A DNA stretch of 50,469 nt, from NCBI RefSeq assembly GCF_009617585.1, contig NZ_WIXI01000033.1, forward strand, positions 1 through 50,469, in the 5' to 3' direction. Below are positions 9,555 to 17,349 of this stretch, piece after piece. The notes below the pieces were generated by a model that searched no databases, was not told where the DNA came from, and worked only from the letters and a program-made list of their open reading frames with translations. Numbering within the stretch: the first letter of the stretch is position 1; each line of letters opens with the position of its first letter. This DNA is from Endobacterium cereale (GTDB taxonomy: Bacteria; Pseudomonadota; Alphaproteobacteria; Rhizobiales; Rhizobiaceae). The translations under genes and the position numbers were made by a program.

Positions 9555-10238
9555 ATGCTACCCAAGATCGCGGTCGTTGAAGACGAAGAAGCGCTGAGCG
9601 TGCTTCTTCGCTACAATCTCGAAGCCGAAGGATATGAGGTCGAAACCGTTCTGCGCGGTGACGAGGCTGAAATCCGACTTCAGGAACGCGTTCCTGACCT
9701 CCTCATCCTCGACTGGATGTTGCCCGGCGTTTCCGGCATCGAACTCTGCCGTCGCCTGCGCATGCGTCCCGAGACCGAGCGTCTGCCGATCATCATGCTG
9801 ACGGCGCGCGGCGAGGAAAGCGAACGTGTTCGGGGCCTGGCAACCGGTGCCGACGATTACGTCGTAAAACCGTTTTCCACGCCGGAGCTGATGGCCCGCG
9901 TCAAGGCGATGTTGCGCCGTGCACGCCCGGAAGTTCTCTCCAGCGTCCTGAAATGCGGTGACATTGAGCTGGATCGCGAGACCCATCGCGTTCACCGCAA
10001 GAGCCGTGAAGTGCGCCTCGGCCCGACAGAGTTCCGCCTGCTGGAATTCCTCATGGTGTCTCCGGGCCGCGTCTTTTCGCGCTCGCAATTGCTGGATGGT
10101 GTCTGGGGCCATGACATCTATGTCGATGAACGAACCGTCGACGTGCATGTCGGTCGCCTGCGCAAGGCGTTGAACTTCTCCAACATGCAGGATGTTATCC
10201 GCACCGTTCGCGGTGCCGGGTATTCCATGGAAGCCTGA
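9555..10238 (+). CDS. phoB: Phosphate regulon response regulator PhoB
   Basis: A 227-residue OmpR-type regulator. The receiver domain has acidic residues D10/E11, phosphoacceptor D53 in LILDWMLPG, and the conserved Lys in DDYVVKPFS. The C-terminal winged helix contains LGPTEFRLLEFLM and DERTVDVHVGRLRKAL. Phosphorylated by PhoR, it activates genes behind Pho boxes, including the one seen upstream of pstS. It is last in the pst-phoU-phoB operon and is followed by a hairpin. Confidence 0.96.
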   Translation: MLPKIAVVEDEEALSVLLRYNLEAEGYEVETVLRGDEAEIRLQERVPDLLILDWMLPGVSGIELCRRLRMRPETERLPIIMLTARGEESERVRGLATGADDYVVKPFSTPELMARVKAMLRRARPEVLSSVLKCGDIELDRETHRVHRKSREVRLGPTEFRLLEFLMVSPGRVFSRSQLLDGVWGHDIYVDERTVDVHVGRLRKALNFSNMQDVIRTVRGAGYSMEA

Positions 10239-10261
10239 TTGGTTTCAACGATACTGAATGA

Positions 10262-10295
10262 AAACGACCCGAATGCGTTTGCATCCGGGTCGTTT
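10262..10295. terminator. Bidirectional hairpin between phoB and the PACE gene
   Basis: The arms AAACGACCCG (10262-10271) and CGGGTCGTTT (10286-10295) pair perfectly. A further four base pairs follow after one mismatch, closing a GTTT loop. A-rich and T-rich flanks on the two sides suit termination of both convergent genes. Confidence 0.75.
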
Positions 10296-10329
10296 GTCAT
10301 TGTGCAGGCAGCATATTCAGCAAGTGCCG

Positions 10330-10770
10330 TTATTCGGCAGGAGCTTGCGCTTCGCGCCATTCCGGCAGCGGGAAGATCCTGTCATAGGCCATGTTGAAGA
10401 CGAAGGCGTAGACCAGGTAGAAGGTCGCAAACGAGATATCCATCACCAGCGCCTGCCAGATGGTAACACCAAGATACCAGGCGATGAACGGCAGGAGCAC
10501 GATCAGCAGGCCCAGTTCGAACAGGAACGTGTGGGCGACGCGCAGGGGTAGTGTCTTCAGCGTGCTGCCGCGGAATTTCTGCATCAGGTGATCGAAACCG
10601 AGATTGTAGACATAGTTCCAAGCCGTAGCGACGGTTGCCGAAACGATGCCGACGACACCGACATGTTCGACAGGAAGGTGGAAAACGAAGGACGCGAGCG
10701 GCGTGAAGAGCGCAAGCCCGATGATTTCAAAGCTGATGGCGTGACGAATACGATCGCGTGTGGTGCGCAT
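10330..10770 (-). CDS. PACE-family (chlorhexidine-type) multidrug efflux protein
   Basis: A 146-residue integral membrane protein with four predicted membrane segments arranged as two tandem helical pairs (the bacterial transmembrane pair domain). Conserved features include RHAISFEIIGL in the first helix, WNYVYNLGFDHL after the second, and a similar AYDRIFPLPEWRE at the end. PACE proteins export biocides or polyamines by proton exchange. An in-frame TTG two codons earlier is possible, but AAGGGG lies 6 bases before this ATG. It is convergent with phoB and codirectional with gcrA. An inverted repeat upstream (TTGCC/GGCAA at 10858-10875) could be an operator. Substrate is unknown. Confidence 0.85.
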   Translation of the reverse strand: MRTTRDRIRHAISFEIIGLALFTPLASFVFHLPVEHVGVVGIVSATVATAWNYVYNLGFDHLMQKFRGSTLKTLPLRVAHTFLFELGLLIVLLPFIAWYLGVTIWQALVMDISFATFYLVYAFVFNMAYDRIFPLPEWREAQAPAE

Positions 10771-10857
10771 GGTCAACCCCTTGGGTTTTGGCCGGGCCGT
10801 CCCGGTGTTTCATGCCCAATACGGGGGAGGTCGTCCTCGCGAGCAGTAAATAGGTGT

Positions 10858-10875
10858 TTGCCCATCTATTGGCAA
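10858..10875. promoter_or_regulatory. Inverted repeat upstream of the PACE gene
   Basis: TTGCC and GGCAA are separated by eight bases, about 90-105 bases upstream of the PACE start. It could be an operator for an unlinked regulator. The arms are short and this is only a candidate. Confidence 0.25.
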
Positions 10876-10930
10876 GCGGCGTTACAGCAAACCTGCCTTG
10901 CATATAGGCAATTGCCGGATCGGTAGGCGC

Positions 10931-10958
10931 AAAAAAAGCGGGTCATAAACCCGCTTTT
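10931..10958 (-). terminator. Rho-independent terminator of gcrA
   Basis: Read on the minus strand, a 10-bp stem (AAAAGCGGGT with ACCCGCTTTT) closes a five-base loop and runs into a continuous T tract. It is 48 bases beyond the gcrA stop. Confidence 0.88.
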
Positions 10959-10984
10959 CGATTTCGTCCTCGTGTGTGCTCTTT

Positions 10985-11020
10985 CCGATCAGGAAGCGCG
11001 GGCCGATCAGGAAGCGCGGG
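10985..11020. repeat. Perfect 18-bp tandem duplication at the gcrA stop codon
   Basis: The 18-base unit CCGATCAGGAAGCGCGGG occurs twice with no spacer (10985-11002 and 11003-11020). One copy holds the last codons and stop of gcrA and the other lies just beyond it, duplicating the stop-containing sequence. It looks like a recent slippage duplication and would not change the protein. Confidence 0.95.
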
Positions 11021-11555
11021 CAACCGACTTGTTGCGGCGCTCGTTGACCGGCTGGTAGGCCATGCGGCCATGGTACTTGCAGTAAGGCGAGTTGTCCGGG
11101 GATTCAGCGCCGCAGAAGTGGAAGTCGTCCTTGAGGGGGTCACCCATCGGCCACTTGCAGGTGCGCTCGGTCAGTTCGGTCAGCGCCAGCTTGCGGTTGA
11201 TCGGAACGACGATGTTGCCGGCAGGCTTGTAGACAGCGACTTCCTGCGTCGCGTCCATGTCCATCTCTTCACGCACCATGTTGGCGCCGACCGGACGCTG
11301 CACGGTACGGGTCTGCGGACGGGCTGCGAAATTGCTCTGCGGACGCGGTGCGGTCGTTGCTGCGCGCTTGGCCGGACGTGGCGCAGCGCTGGTGCTGCCG
11401 CCGGCTTTCGCTCGGCCGGGCAGGTTCAGGCGATGGACTTTGCCAATCACCGCGTTACGGCTTACGCCTCCAAGTTGAGCGGCAATCTGGCTGGCGCTCA
11501 AACCCTCGGCCCATAATTTCGTAAGGCGCTCGACGCGCTCGTCTGTCCAGTTCAT
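11007..11555 (-). CDS. gcrA: Cell-cycle transcription regulator GcrA
   Basis: A 182-residue GcrA family protein. The N-terminal DNA-binding helices (residues ~1-45) include MNWTDERVERLTKLWAEGLS and GVSRNAVIGKVHRL. A low-complexity Ala/Pro/Arg linker follows. The C-terminal sigma-interacting domain has CKWPMGDP, FHFCG and SPYCKYHGRMAYQP with conserved Cys residues. In Caulobacter, GcrA binds sigma70 and acts mainly at promoters carrying GANTC sites methylated by CcrM. Its own upstream region here holds seven GANTC sites. The ribosome-binding site is GGAGAG. A terminator follows the gene. Confidence 0.95.
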   Translation of the reverse strand: MNWTDERVERLTKLWAEGLSASQIAAQLGGVSRNAVIGKVHRLNLPGRAKAGGSTSAAPRPAKRAATTAPRPQSNFAARPQTRTVQRPVGANMVREEMDMDATQEVAVYKPAGNIVVPINRKLALTELTERTCKWPMGDPLKDDFHFCGAESPDNSPYCKYHGRMAYQPVNERRNKSVARAS

Positions 11556-11590
11556 GCTATCTCTCCGCCGTGAGGTGCTGAACGTGGCTT

Positions 11591-11780
11591 GAATCGGTCA
11601 CCGATCCGGCGAATGAATCCGCCAGAAAATACTATATCTATACTTTTGGTGACTAAGTCCGCCGCATGCAGCCTAGTAATTGACGATTAACCTAGTGTGG
11701 GGCTGACTCCGTGGCAAGAGTCGGGCGAATCACCGCGAATCGATTTCCCGGTTTTCCCCAACTTGCTCATGGGGAGAGTC
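11591..11780. promoter_or_regulatory. Cluster of seven GANTC (CcrM) sites in the gcrA-argD gap
   Basis: GANTC occurs at 11591, 11615, 11705, 11718, 11727, 11737 and 11776. That is seven in 190 bases, against less than one expected in random sequence. The first two lie 36-64 bases upstream of the gcrA start, in the promoter range. The rest of the 417-bp gcrA-argD gap holds the argD promoter and leader described separately, and no convincing gene. Confidence 0.7.
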
Positions 11781-11855
11781 ATATTTGTCACAGCTTTTGG
11801 GCGAGTGACCGTCGCGCGCAATAAAGACCTTTCCAAGGCATTGAAAGCTGTTTTG

Positions 11856-11884
11856 TTGACAGCACACAGCGAAATGCCGATAGT
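11856..11884 (+). promoter_or_regulatory. Candidate argD promoter
   Basis: TTGACA at 11856-11861 is a perfect -35 and is followed, after 17 bases, by GATAGT. The predicted transcript start near 11891 would place the GC-rich hairpin at the very 5' end of the argD leader. The -10 is weak. Confidence 0.45.
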
Positions 11885-11890
11885 GCCCGC

Positions 11891-11936
11891 GCCGCCCTCA
11901 AAGGCGGCATTTTTAATTTCGGCGACATGGGTCGCC
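11891..11936 (+). terminator. Hairpins in the argD leader (terminator-like, then second stem)
   Basis: GCCGCC (11891-11896) pairs with GGCGGC (11903-11908) and is followed by ATTTTTAATTT, the form of an intrinsic terminator. A second stem, GGCGAC/GTCGCC (11921-11936), follows before the argD start at 11973. These could attenuate argD or end an upstream short transcript. Confidence 0.4.
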
Positions 11937-11972
11937 GTCTGATTTCGGTCAGTCTCAAGGAGTGAATTCGTC

Positions 11973-13169
11973 ATGGCTGAAGCCGCGCTTTTCGACACCT
12001 TTGCTAGAGCTCCGCTGCGCTTCGAGCGCGGCGAAGGCGTTTGGCTTGTGACGGAAAGCGGCGAGCGATATCTCGATTTCGGCGCAGGCGTCGCGGTCAC
12101 CTCCTGCGGCCATTCCAATCCGCATCTGGTCGACGCGCTGAAGTCGCAGGCCGAAAAGGTCTGGCATCTCTCCAACCTTTACGAAATCCCGGAGCAGGAG
12201 CGCCTTGCGCGTCGGCTGACGGAAGCCACATTCGCAGACAAGGCCTTTTTCACCAATTCGGGTGCGGAAGCGCTGGAATGCGCTATCAAGACGGCGCGCC
12301 GTTATCATTATTCCAAGGGCAATCCGGAAAAATTCCACATCATCACCTTCGAAGGTGCCTTCCATGGCCGCACGATCGCGACGATCGCTGCCGGTGGCCA
12401 GGAAAAGTACATGGAAGGTTTCGGCCCCAAGGCTCAAGGTTTTGATCAGGTGCCGTTCGGTGACCTCGATGCGCTCAATGCCGCCATCAACGAAAACACC
12501 GGTGCCCTGTTGATCGAGCCGATCCAGGGTGAAGGTGGCGTGCGTTCCGTTCCAAAAGAATTCATGCGCGAGCTGCGTCGCATCTGCGATGAAAAGGGCC
12601 TGCTGCTGATCCTCGACGAGGTTCAGACCGGCGTCGGCCGTACCGGCAAGTTTTTTGCCCATGAATGGTCGGGCATCACGCCGGACATCATGGCGATCGC
12701 CAAGGGTATCGGTGGTGGTTTTCCGTTCGGCGCCTGCCTTGCGACGGCGGAAGCTGCGTCCGGCATGAAGCCCGGCATCCACGGCACGACCTATGGCGGC
12801 AATCCGCTGGCCATGGCCTGCGGCAACGCCGTGCTCGATATCGTGCTGGCCGACGGCTTTCTCGACAATGTCCGTGATGTCGCGCTGGTCTTCCGTCAGG
12901 GGCTTGCAAGCCTGAAGGATCGTTTCCCTGAGGTCATCGAGGACGTCCGCGGCGAAGGCCTGTTGCTCGGCATCAAGGCCAAGGTGCCTGCCGGCGATCT
13001 CGTCACCGGCATGCGCGATGAACACATGCTGGCCGTGCCGGCTGGCGATAACGTTGTCCGTCTGCTGCCGCCGCTGGTGGTGACCGCGGAAGAGGCCCGT
13101 GAAGGGCTCGCACGCATCGAACGCGCCGCGGAAAAGATTTCCGCAGAACGTATGAAAAAATCGGCCTGA
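11973..13169 (+). CDS. argD: Acetylornithine aminotransferase ArgD
   Basis: A 398-residue class III PLP aminotransferase. Visible are [15 protein letters not shown] in the cofactor-binding region, [24 protein letters not shown] with the cofactor-binding Asp, and the Schiff-base Lys near residue 244 in [13 protein letters not shown]. It converts N-acetylglutamate semialdehyde to N-acetylornithine with glutamate as donor. Many bacteria use the same enzyme for succinyldiaminopimelate transamination. argF follows 53 bases after the stop, forming an arginine operon. AAGGAG precedes the ATG. Confidence 0.95.
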   Translation: MAEAALFDTFARAPLRFERGEGVWLVTESGERYLDFGAGVAVTSCGHSNPHLVDALKSQAEKVWHLSNLYEIPEQERLARRLTEATFADKAFFTNSGAEALECAIKTARRYHYSKGNPEKFHIITFEGAFHGRTIATIAAGGQEKYMEGFGPKAQGFDQVPFGDLDALNAAINENTGALLIEPIQGEGGVRSVPKEFMRELRRICDEKGLLLILDEVQTGVGRTGKFFAHEWSGITPDIMAIAKGIGGGFPFGACLATAEAASGMKPGIHGTTYGGNPLAMACGNAVLDIVLADGFLDNVRDVALVFRQGLASLKDRFPEVIEDVRGEGLLLGIKAKVPAGDLVTGMRDEHMLAVPAGDNVVRLLPPLVVTAEEAREGLARIERAAEKISAERMKKSA

Positions 13170-13222
13170 GGGGCAGGAGAGGGGACGCCGTTTCGGGTTC
13201 CCTCGTGAAGGGAATATTTGAA

Positions 13223-14140
13223 ATGGCATCTCCCAAGCATTTTCTGGATCTTTCTGCAGTCTCGAAGCAGGATCTGCGCACGATCCTCGACGACGCCAAG
13301 GTTCGCAAAGCCGCCACCAAGGACGGCACGGCCGACAAGCCGCTGGCCGGCAAGATGCTGGCCATGATTTTTGAAAAGCCATCCACCCGCACCCGCGTTT
13401 CCTTCGATGTCGGCATGCGCCAGCTCGGCGGCGAGACGCTGTTCCTGTCGGGCACGGAAATGCAGCTCGGCCGCGCCGAGACGATTGGCGATACCGCCAA
13501 GGTGCTGTCGCGCTACGTCGATGCGATCATGATCCGCACCACCGATCACAAGCGCCTCATCGAGTTGGCCGAACACGCCACCGTGCCAGTCATCAACGCC
13601 TTGACCGACGACACGCATCCCTGCCAGATCATGGCCGACCTGATGACCTTCGAGGAACATCGCGGCTCCGTTGAAGGCAAGACCTTCGCCTGGACCGGTG
13701 ACGGCAACAATGTGCTGCACTCCTTCGTCGAAGGGGCTGCCCGTTTCGGTTACACGATGAACATGGCCGTTCCCATGGGCTCCGAGCCGCACGACAAGTT
13801 CATGAACTGGGCGCGCAACAATGGCGGCAACGTCAAACTCTATCATGATGCCGAACAGGCGGTTGCCGGTGTGGACATGGTCGTCACCGATACCTGGGTT
13901 TCCATGAACCAGGAGCACAAGGCGCGCGGCCACAACATCTTTCAGCCCTATCAGGTCAATGACGCGCTGATGAAGCGCGCCAAGGACGATGCGCTGTTCA
14001 TGCACTGCCTGCCCGCCCACCGCGGCGAGGAAGTCACTGACGCCGTCATCGACGGCCCGCAGTCGGTGGTCTTCGACGAGGCGGAAAACCGTCTGCACGC
14101 ACAAAAATCGATCCTCGCATGGTGCTTCGGCGCCGTCTGA
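13223..14140 (+). CDS. argF: Ornithine carbamoyltransferase ArgF
   Basis: A 305-residue anabolic ornithine transcarbamylase. The carbamoyl-phosphate site STRT is at residues 54-57 in [19 protein letters not shown] at 132-135, and the ornithine-site HCLP near 261-264 in [13 protein letters not shown]. It makes citrulline from ornithine and carbamoyl phosphate. A GTG at 13205 is in frame, but AAGGGA spaced nine bases from the ATG at 13223 supports that start. It is expected to be cotranscribed with argD. Confidence 0.96.
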   Translation: MASPKHFLDLSAVSKQDLRTILDDAKVRKAATKDGTADKPLAGKMLAMIFEKPSTRTRVSFDVGMRQLGGETLFLSGTEMQLGRAETIGDTAKVLSRYVDAIMIRTTDHKRLIELAEHATVPVINALTDDTHPCQIMADLMTFEEHRGSVEGKTFAWTGDGNNVLHSFVEGAARFGYTMNMAVPMGSEPHDKFMNWARNNGGNVKLYHDAEQAVAGVDMVVTDTWVSMNQEHKARGHNIFQPYQVNDALMKRAKDDALFMHCLPAHRGEEVTDAVIDGPQSVVFDEAENRLHAQKSILAWCFGAV

Positions 14141-14161
14141 GGCCGGTCTATCGAGAGCAAT

Positions 14162-14226
14162 GGCCGCATGCTTGAAACCGGCAGCGGCCCACACCATCTG
14201 TGGCACTTCAAGCACGCCGGGCGGCC
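14162..14226. repeat. Nested inverted repeats in the argF-hslO gap
   Basis: Three pairs of arms nest around one centre: GGCCGC/GCGGCC (14162-14167, 14221-14226), TGCTTGAA/TTCAAGCA (14169-14176, 14207-14214) and CCACA/TGTGG (14189-14193, 14199-14203). Together they predict a long interrupted hairpin just after argF. No T tract follows, so it is not a standard terminator. CTTGAA-N15-CACCATCT within it also resembles a heat-shock sigma promoter for hslO. Confidence 0.5.
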
Positions 14227-14343
14227 AGGGTCGCGCCGGCGTTTCAATATATATGAGCGTCGTCTTTTTGCCCGGCCAGCGGTTCCGCTCGGCGGGTGCA
14301 TATGTCAGATTGGCCAAAAAGACCGGCGCAGAAGGAGCGGAAA

Positions 14344-15333
14344 ATGGCAGAAGCAACCGTTGAACTGAACGATCTCAGCCTTGCCGGTGACGATCGCGTC
14401 GTGCCTTTTCAGGTCGAAGGTCTCGATGTGCGTGGTCGTGCGGTTCAGCTCGGGCCGCTGTTGAACACCATCCTTGCCCGCCATGATTATCCGGCGCCGG
14501 TTGCGCGCCTGCTGGCGGAATCGCTCGTGCTGACGGCTCTGCTGGGCACATCGCTGAAATTCTCCGGCAAGTTCACCGTGCAGACCAAGGGCGATGGCCC
14601 GGTTGATCTTCTGGTCGCCGATTTTTCGACGCCGGATGCGCTGCGTGCCTATGCCCGTTATGATGAAGACGCGCTGGCCGCCGCCGTCGAGGCCGGCAAG
14701 ACGCAGCCGCAGGAACTGCTGGGCGAAGGCATTCTTGCCTTCACCATCGACCAGGGCATGGGTATGCAGCCTTATCAGGGCATCGTGCCGCTCGATGGTT
14801 CAACGCTCGAAGAAATCGCCGGCGTCTATTTCCGCCAGTCGGAACAGATCCCCACCAAGGTACGCCTAGGTGTCGCCGAACTGATCGATCGTGATGAAGA
14901 CGGCAATCCACGCCACAACTGGCGGGCTGGCGGCATTGTCGCGCAGTTCCTGCCGCAGGCGCCCGAGCGCATGCGCCAGCCGGACCTGCATGGCGGTGAC
15001 GGCGACGAGCGCGAAGAAACGCACGCCGGCGACGACGCATGGTCGGAAGCCCGCATGCTGGTCGAAACGGTGGATACCGACGAACTGACCGACCCGCAGG
15101 TTGGCATCGAACGGCTGCTCTACCGCCTGTTCCACGAGCGCGGCGTGCGCATCTACGATCCGCAGACGGTTTTCGATCGTTGCAGCTGCTCGCGCGACAA
15201 GATCAAGGGCGTGCTTTCGGGCTTCACGGCTGAGGAAATCGCGGCCAGCGAGGAGAACGGCCAGATCGCTGTCTCCTGCGAGTTCTGCTCGACCACCTAT
15301 CATTACGACGTGGCGGAATTCGCGGCGGCCTAA
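14344..15333 (+). CDS. hslO: Redox-regulated chaperone Hsp33
   Basis: About 329 residues. The N-terminal Hsp33 domain is recognisable, and the C-terminal zinc switch consists of CSC in FDRCSCSRDKIKGVL and CEFC in ISCEFCSTTYHYD. The chaperone is activated when oxidation releases zinc and forms disulfides. It acts in the cytoplasm as a holdase. Alphaproteobacterial members have an acidic insert like GGDGDEREETHAGDDAW here. AAGGAG lies upstream of the ATG at 14344. An in-frame start at 14296 lacks such a site. Confidence 0.93.
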   Translation: MAEATVELNDLSLAGDDRVVPFQVEGLDVRGRAVQLGPLLNTILARHDYPAPVARLLAESLVLTALLGTSLKFSGKFTVQTKGDGPVDLLVADFSTPDALRAYARYDEDALAAAVEAGKTQPQELLGEGILAFTIDQGMGMQPYQGIVPLDGSTLEEIAGVYFRQSEQIPTKVRLGVAELIDRDEDGNPRHNWRAGGIVAQFLPQAPERMRQPDLHGGDGDEREETHAGDDAWSEARMLVETVDTDELTDPQVGIERLLYRLFHERGVRIYDPQTVFDRCSCSRDKIKGVLSGFTAEEIAASEENGQIAVSCEFCSTTYHYDVAEFAAA

Positions 15334-15353
15334 CCCAGGCGCGGAATGCAACG

Positions 15354-15382
15354 AAAAAGCCGGCTGTGATGCCGGCTTTTTT
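15354..15382. terminator. Bidirectional terminator between hslO and apaG
   Basis: An 11-bp stem, AAAAAGCCGGC with GCCGGCTTTTT, closes a six-base loop. The T-rich side suits hslO, and the A-rich side gives a T tract for apaG on the opposite strand. Confidence 0.9.
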
Positions 15383-15402
15383 CATGCGGATCGACAGTGC
15401 AC

Positions 15403-15795
15403 TTAATTTAGGATGCGCAGCTGCCCCGGTGAATCCAGAGAAAACGCCGGGATATCGACGATCATCGTCTCGCCGTCATCGGTTTCCATCTGGTAATGGC
15501 CGAACATCATGCCCGACGGCGTGTCCAGAGGGCAGCCGGAGGAATATTCGTAGCTGTCGCCGGGCTGCAGGTGCGGCTGTTCGCCGACCACGCCGAGACC
15601 CTCGACCTCATCGACCAGACCGTTTTCGTCGGTAATGTGCCAATAACGCTGAACCAGCCGCACGGGCCGGGACGAATGGTTGGAAATAACGATACGATAT
15701 CCCCAGACATAGCGGCTCTCGTCCGGATCGGATTGCTCCTCCAGATAATAGGGCTCGACTTCGACTTCGATATCTTTCGTTCGCGCACTATACAT
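15403..15795 (-). CDS. apaG: ApaG domain protein (Co2+/Mg2+ efflux-associated)
   Basis: A 130-residue ApaG. The family signatures [26 protein letters not shown], seen here in part, and [12 protein letters not shown] are present. ApaG has an FN3-like beta-sandwich fold. It is linked genetically to cobalt resistance and magnesium efflux, and its molecular role is not settled. It is convergent with hslO. GAGGT lies nine bases before the ATG. Confidence 0.92.
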   Translation of the reverse strand: MYSARTKDIEVEVEPYYLEEQSDPDESRYVWGYRIVISNHSSRPVRLVQRYWHITDENGLVDEVEGLGVVGEQPHLQPGDSYEYSSGCPLDTPSGMMFGHYQMETDDGETMIVDIPAFSLDSPGQLRILN

Positions 15796-15854
15796 GCCCG
15801 ATACACCTCATACTGATGTTATCGGTATCGTATAGAGTGTGGCTCACGTCAAGA

Positions 15855-15925
15855 AATCCCGGCCACATAGGGCTTTTGCGACCGGGATTCTATATATTAG
15901 GGATAACTGCCATGGTAAATGGCAG
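15855..15925 (-). terminator. Possible 3' hairpins of metZ
   Basis: Two inverted repeats lie just beyond the metZ stop: CTGCCAT/ATGGCAG (15907-15925) and AATCCCGG/CCGGGATT (15855-15889). Neither has a long T tract. They may end metZ transcription or lie in the apaG promoter region. Confidence 0.35.
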
Positions 15926-15948
15926 CATATTTGGGTGATACGTGATAG

Positions 15949-17145
15949 TTACGCGGAAATTTTCGCCAACGCCTGCGCAAAATCCTCAAGCAGATCTTCC
16001 GGATCCTCGATGCCGGCGGAGAAGCGCACCGTGCCGGCCGAGATGCCGAGTTCGGCGCGTGCCTCGTCGGTGAGGTTCTTGTGCGTCGTCGTCGCCGGAT
16101 GGGTGATGATCGAGCGCGTATCGCCGAGATTGTTGGAAATGGTGACCACTTCCATGGCGTTCTGCAGCTTGAAGGCCGCTTCCTTGCCGCCCTTCAATTC
16201 GAACGCCACCAGCGTCGAGCCGCCGGTCATCTGCTTGGCGATGATGTCGGCCTGCGGATGGTCCTTGCGGCCCGGATAGATGACCTTGGCAACCTTGTCG
16301 CTATCGGCCAGGAAATCGGCGATGCGGCCGGCATTTTCCGTCTGCTGCTTGACTCGGATCGGCAGGGTTTCGAGACCCTTGATCAGCGTCCAGGCGGTGA
16401 ACGGCGACATGGCCGGGCCGGTGTGGCGATAATAATCCTGCAGATGCTCGGTCACCCATTCCTTGTCGGAAAGAATGACGCCGGCAAGGCTGCGGCCCTG
16501 TCCGTCGATATGCTTGGTGGCGGAATAGACGACCACATGCGCGCCCAGTTCCAGCGGCTTCTGGAAAAGCGGGGTGGCAAACACGTTATCGACCACGACG
16601 CGGGCACCGACCTGGTTGGCGAGAGCGGCCACGCCGGCAATGTCGATCACTTCCAGCGTCGGGTTGGTCGGGCTTTCGAGGAAGAAAACCTTGGTGTTGG
16701 GCTGGATCGCCTTTTCCCAGTTTTCGAGATAGCGGCCATCGACCAGTGTGCATTCGATGCCGTAACGCGGTGCCAGCGTCTCGACGACCCAGCGGCAGGA
16801 ACCGAACAGGGCGCGGGCGGCAACGATATGATCGCCGGCCTTCAGCTGGCAGAGAAGGGCGGCGGTGATGGCGGCCATGCCGGAGGCGGTCGCGCGGGCT
16901 TCTTCGGCGCCTTCAAGTGCGCACATGCGCTTCTCGAACATGTCGTTGGTGGGGCTGCCGTAGCGGGCGTAGATATAGCCCTCTTCCTCGCCCTTGAAAC
17001 GCGCTTCCGCGGCTTCTGAACTGTCGTAGGTAAAGCCCTGCGTCAGGTAGATCGCTTCGGACATCTCGCCATATTGCGAGCGCAGCGTTCCGCCATGCAC
17101 GAGTGTCGTTGCAGGGCGCCAATTCTTGTTCGGAGTTTTGCTCAT
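15949..17145 (-). CDS. metZ: O-succinylhomoserine sulfhydrylase MetZ
   Basis: A 398-residue Cys/Met-metabolism PLP enzyme. It contains GSPTNDMFEKRMCALEG, the SPTNPTLEVIDI segment, and the cofactor Lys near residue 211 in YSATKHIDGQGR. MetZ makes homocysteine directly from O-succinylhomoserine and sulfide. The ATG at 17145 follows GAAGGTGG. An upstream in-frame ATG at 17169 lies inside the leader terminator and is rejected. The gene follows a SAM-II riboswitch, which supports the methionine assignment over cystathionine synthase or lyase. Confidence 0.93.
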   Translation of the reverse strand: MSKTPNKNWRPATTLVHGGTLRSQYGEMSEAIYLTQGFTYDSSEAAEARFKGEEEGYIYARYGSPTNDMFEKRMCALEGAEEARATASGMAAITAALLCQLKAGDHIVAARALFGSCRWVVETLAPRYGIECTLVDGRYLENWEKAIQPNTKVFFLESPTNPTLEVIDIAGVAALANQVGARVVVDNVFATPLFQKPLELGAHVVVYSATKHIDGQGRSLAGVILSDKEWVTEHLQDYYRHTGPAMSPFTAWTLIKGLETLPIRVKQQTENAGRIADFLADSDKVAKVIYPGRKDHPQADIIAKQMTGGSTLVAFELKGGKEAAFKLQNAMEVVTISNNLGDTRSIITHPATTTHKNLTDEARAELGISAGTVRFSAGIEDPEDLLEDFAQALAKISA

Positions 17146-17167
17146 GTACTGACCACCTTCGTGATAC

Positions 17168-17211
17168 AAAAAAAACCGGCCGCATATGCAGACCGGTTTT
17201 CAACCCGGTCT
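17168..17211 (-). terminator. Expression platform: antiterminator and terminator hairpins before metZ
   Basis: On the coding strand two mutually exclusive hairpins overlap. The first pairs AGACCGG with CCGGTCT (within 17190-17211). The second pairs AAAACCGG (17193-17200) with CCGGTTTT and continues into an uninterrupted run of eight T (17168-17175). The first stem shares its 3' arm with the 5' arm of the second, the classic antiterminator/terminator arrangement. Confidence 0.8.
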
Positions 17212-17264
17212 TTTTAGCCACTTGTTTAACGTGGCTGCAAGCCGACCGGCCAAATCACCACGGG
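17209..17264 (-). ncRNA. SAM-II riboswitch aptamer
   Basis: The coding strand carries the SAM-II hallmarks in order: CGTGGTGATTTG, then GGCTTGCAGCCACG, TTAAACAAG, and GCTAAAAAG. P1 forms from CGTGG and CCACG, and the pseudoknot from ATTTG with CAAGT. SAM-II is an alphaproteobacterial S-adenosylmethionine sensor usually found before methionine biosynthesis genes, which fits metZ. The 3' AAAAAG of the aptamer runs directly into the antiterminator arm. Confidence 0.92.
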
Positions 17265-17278
17265 ATAAAATTGGCTTA

Positions 17279-17301
17279 ATCCCGCTGCGCGCTTGCGTCA
17301 A
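17279..17301 (-). promoter_or_regulatory. Candidate metZ promoter -35/-10
   Basis: TTGACG (17296-17301) on the coding strand is followed at 17 bases by a weak TAAGCC box. The predicted start lies only a few bases before the riboswitch, as expected for a leader beginning with the aptamer. Confidence 0.4.
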
Positions 17302-17349
17302 TGGCTTTGATTTGGTTTTGTCCGCCATTCGAGACAGGGGCTTTTTGAG

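Noticed and set aside
11697..11942. 81-codon frame in the gcrA-argD gap.
   Set aside because: Crosses the promoter and hairpins, has no ribosome-binding site and resembles no family.
14171..14199. Heat-shock sigma promoter for hslO (CTTGAA-N15-CACCATCT).
   Set aside because: Not called separately, since the CTTGAA is part of a nested inverted repeat and the alphaproteobacterial consensus spacing is longer.
11955..14356. Two long minus-strand frames opposite argD and argF.
   Set aside because: High-GC antisense shadows of argD and argF without recognisable motifs.
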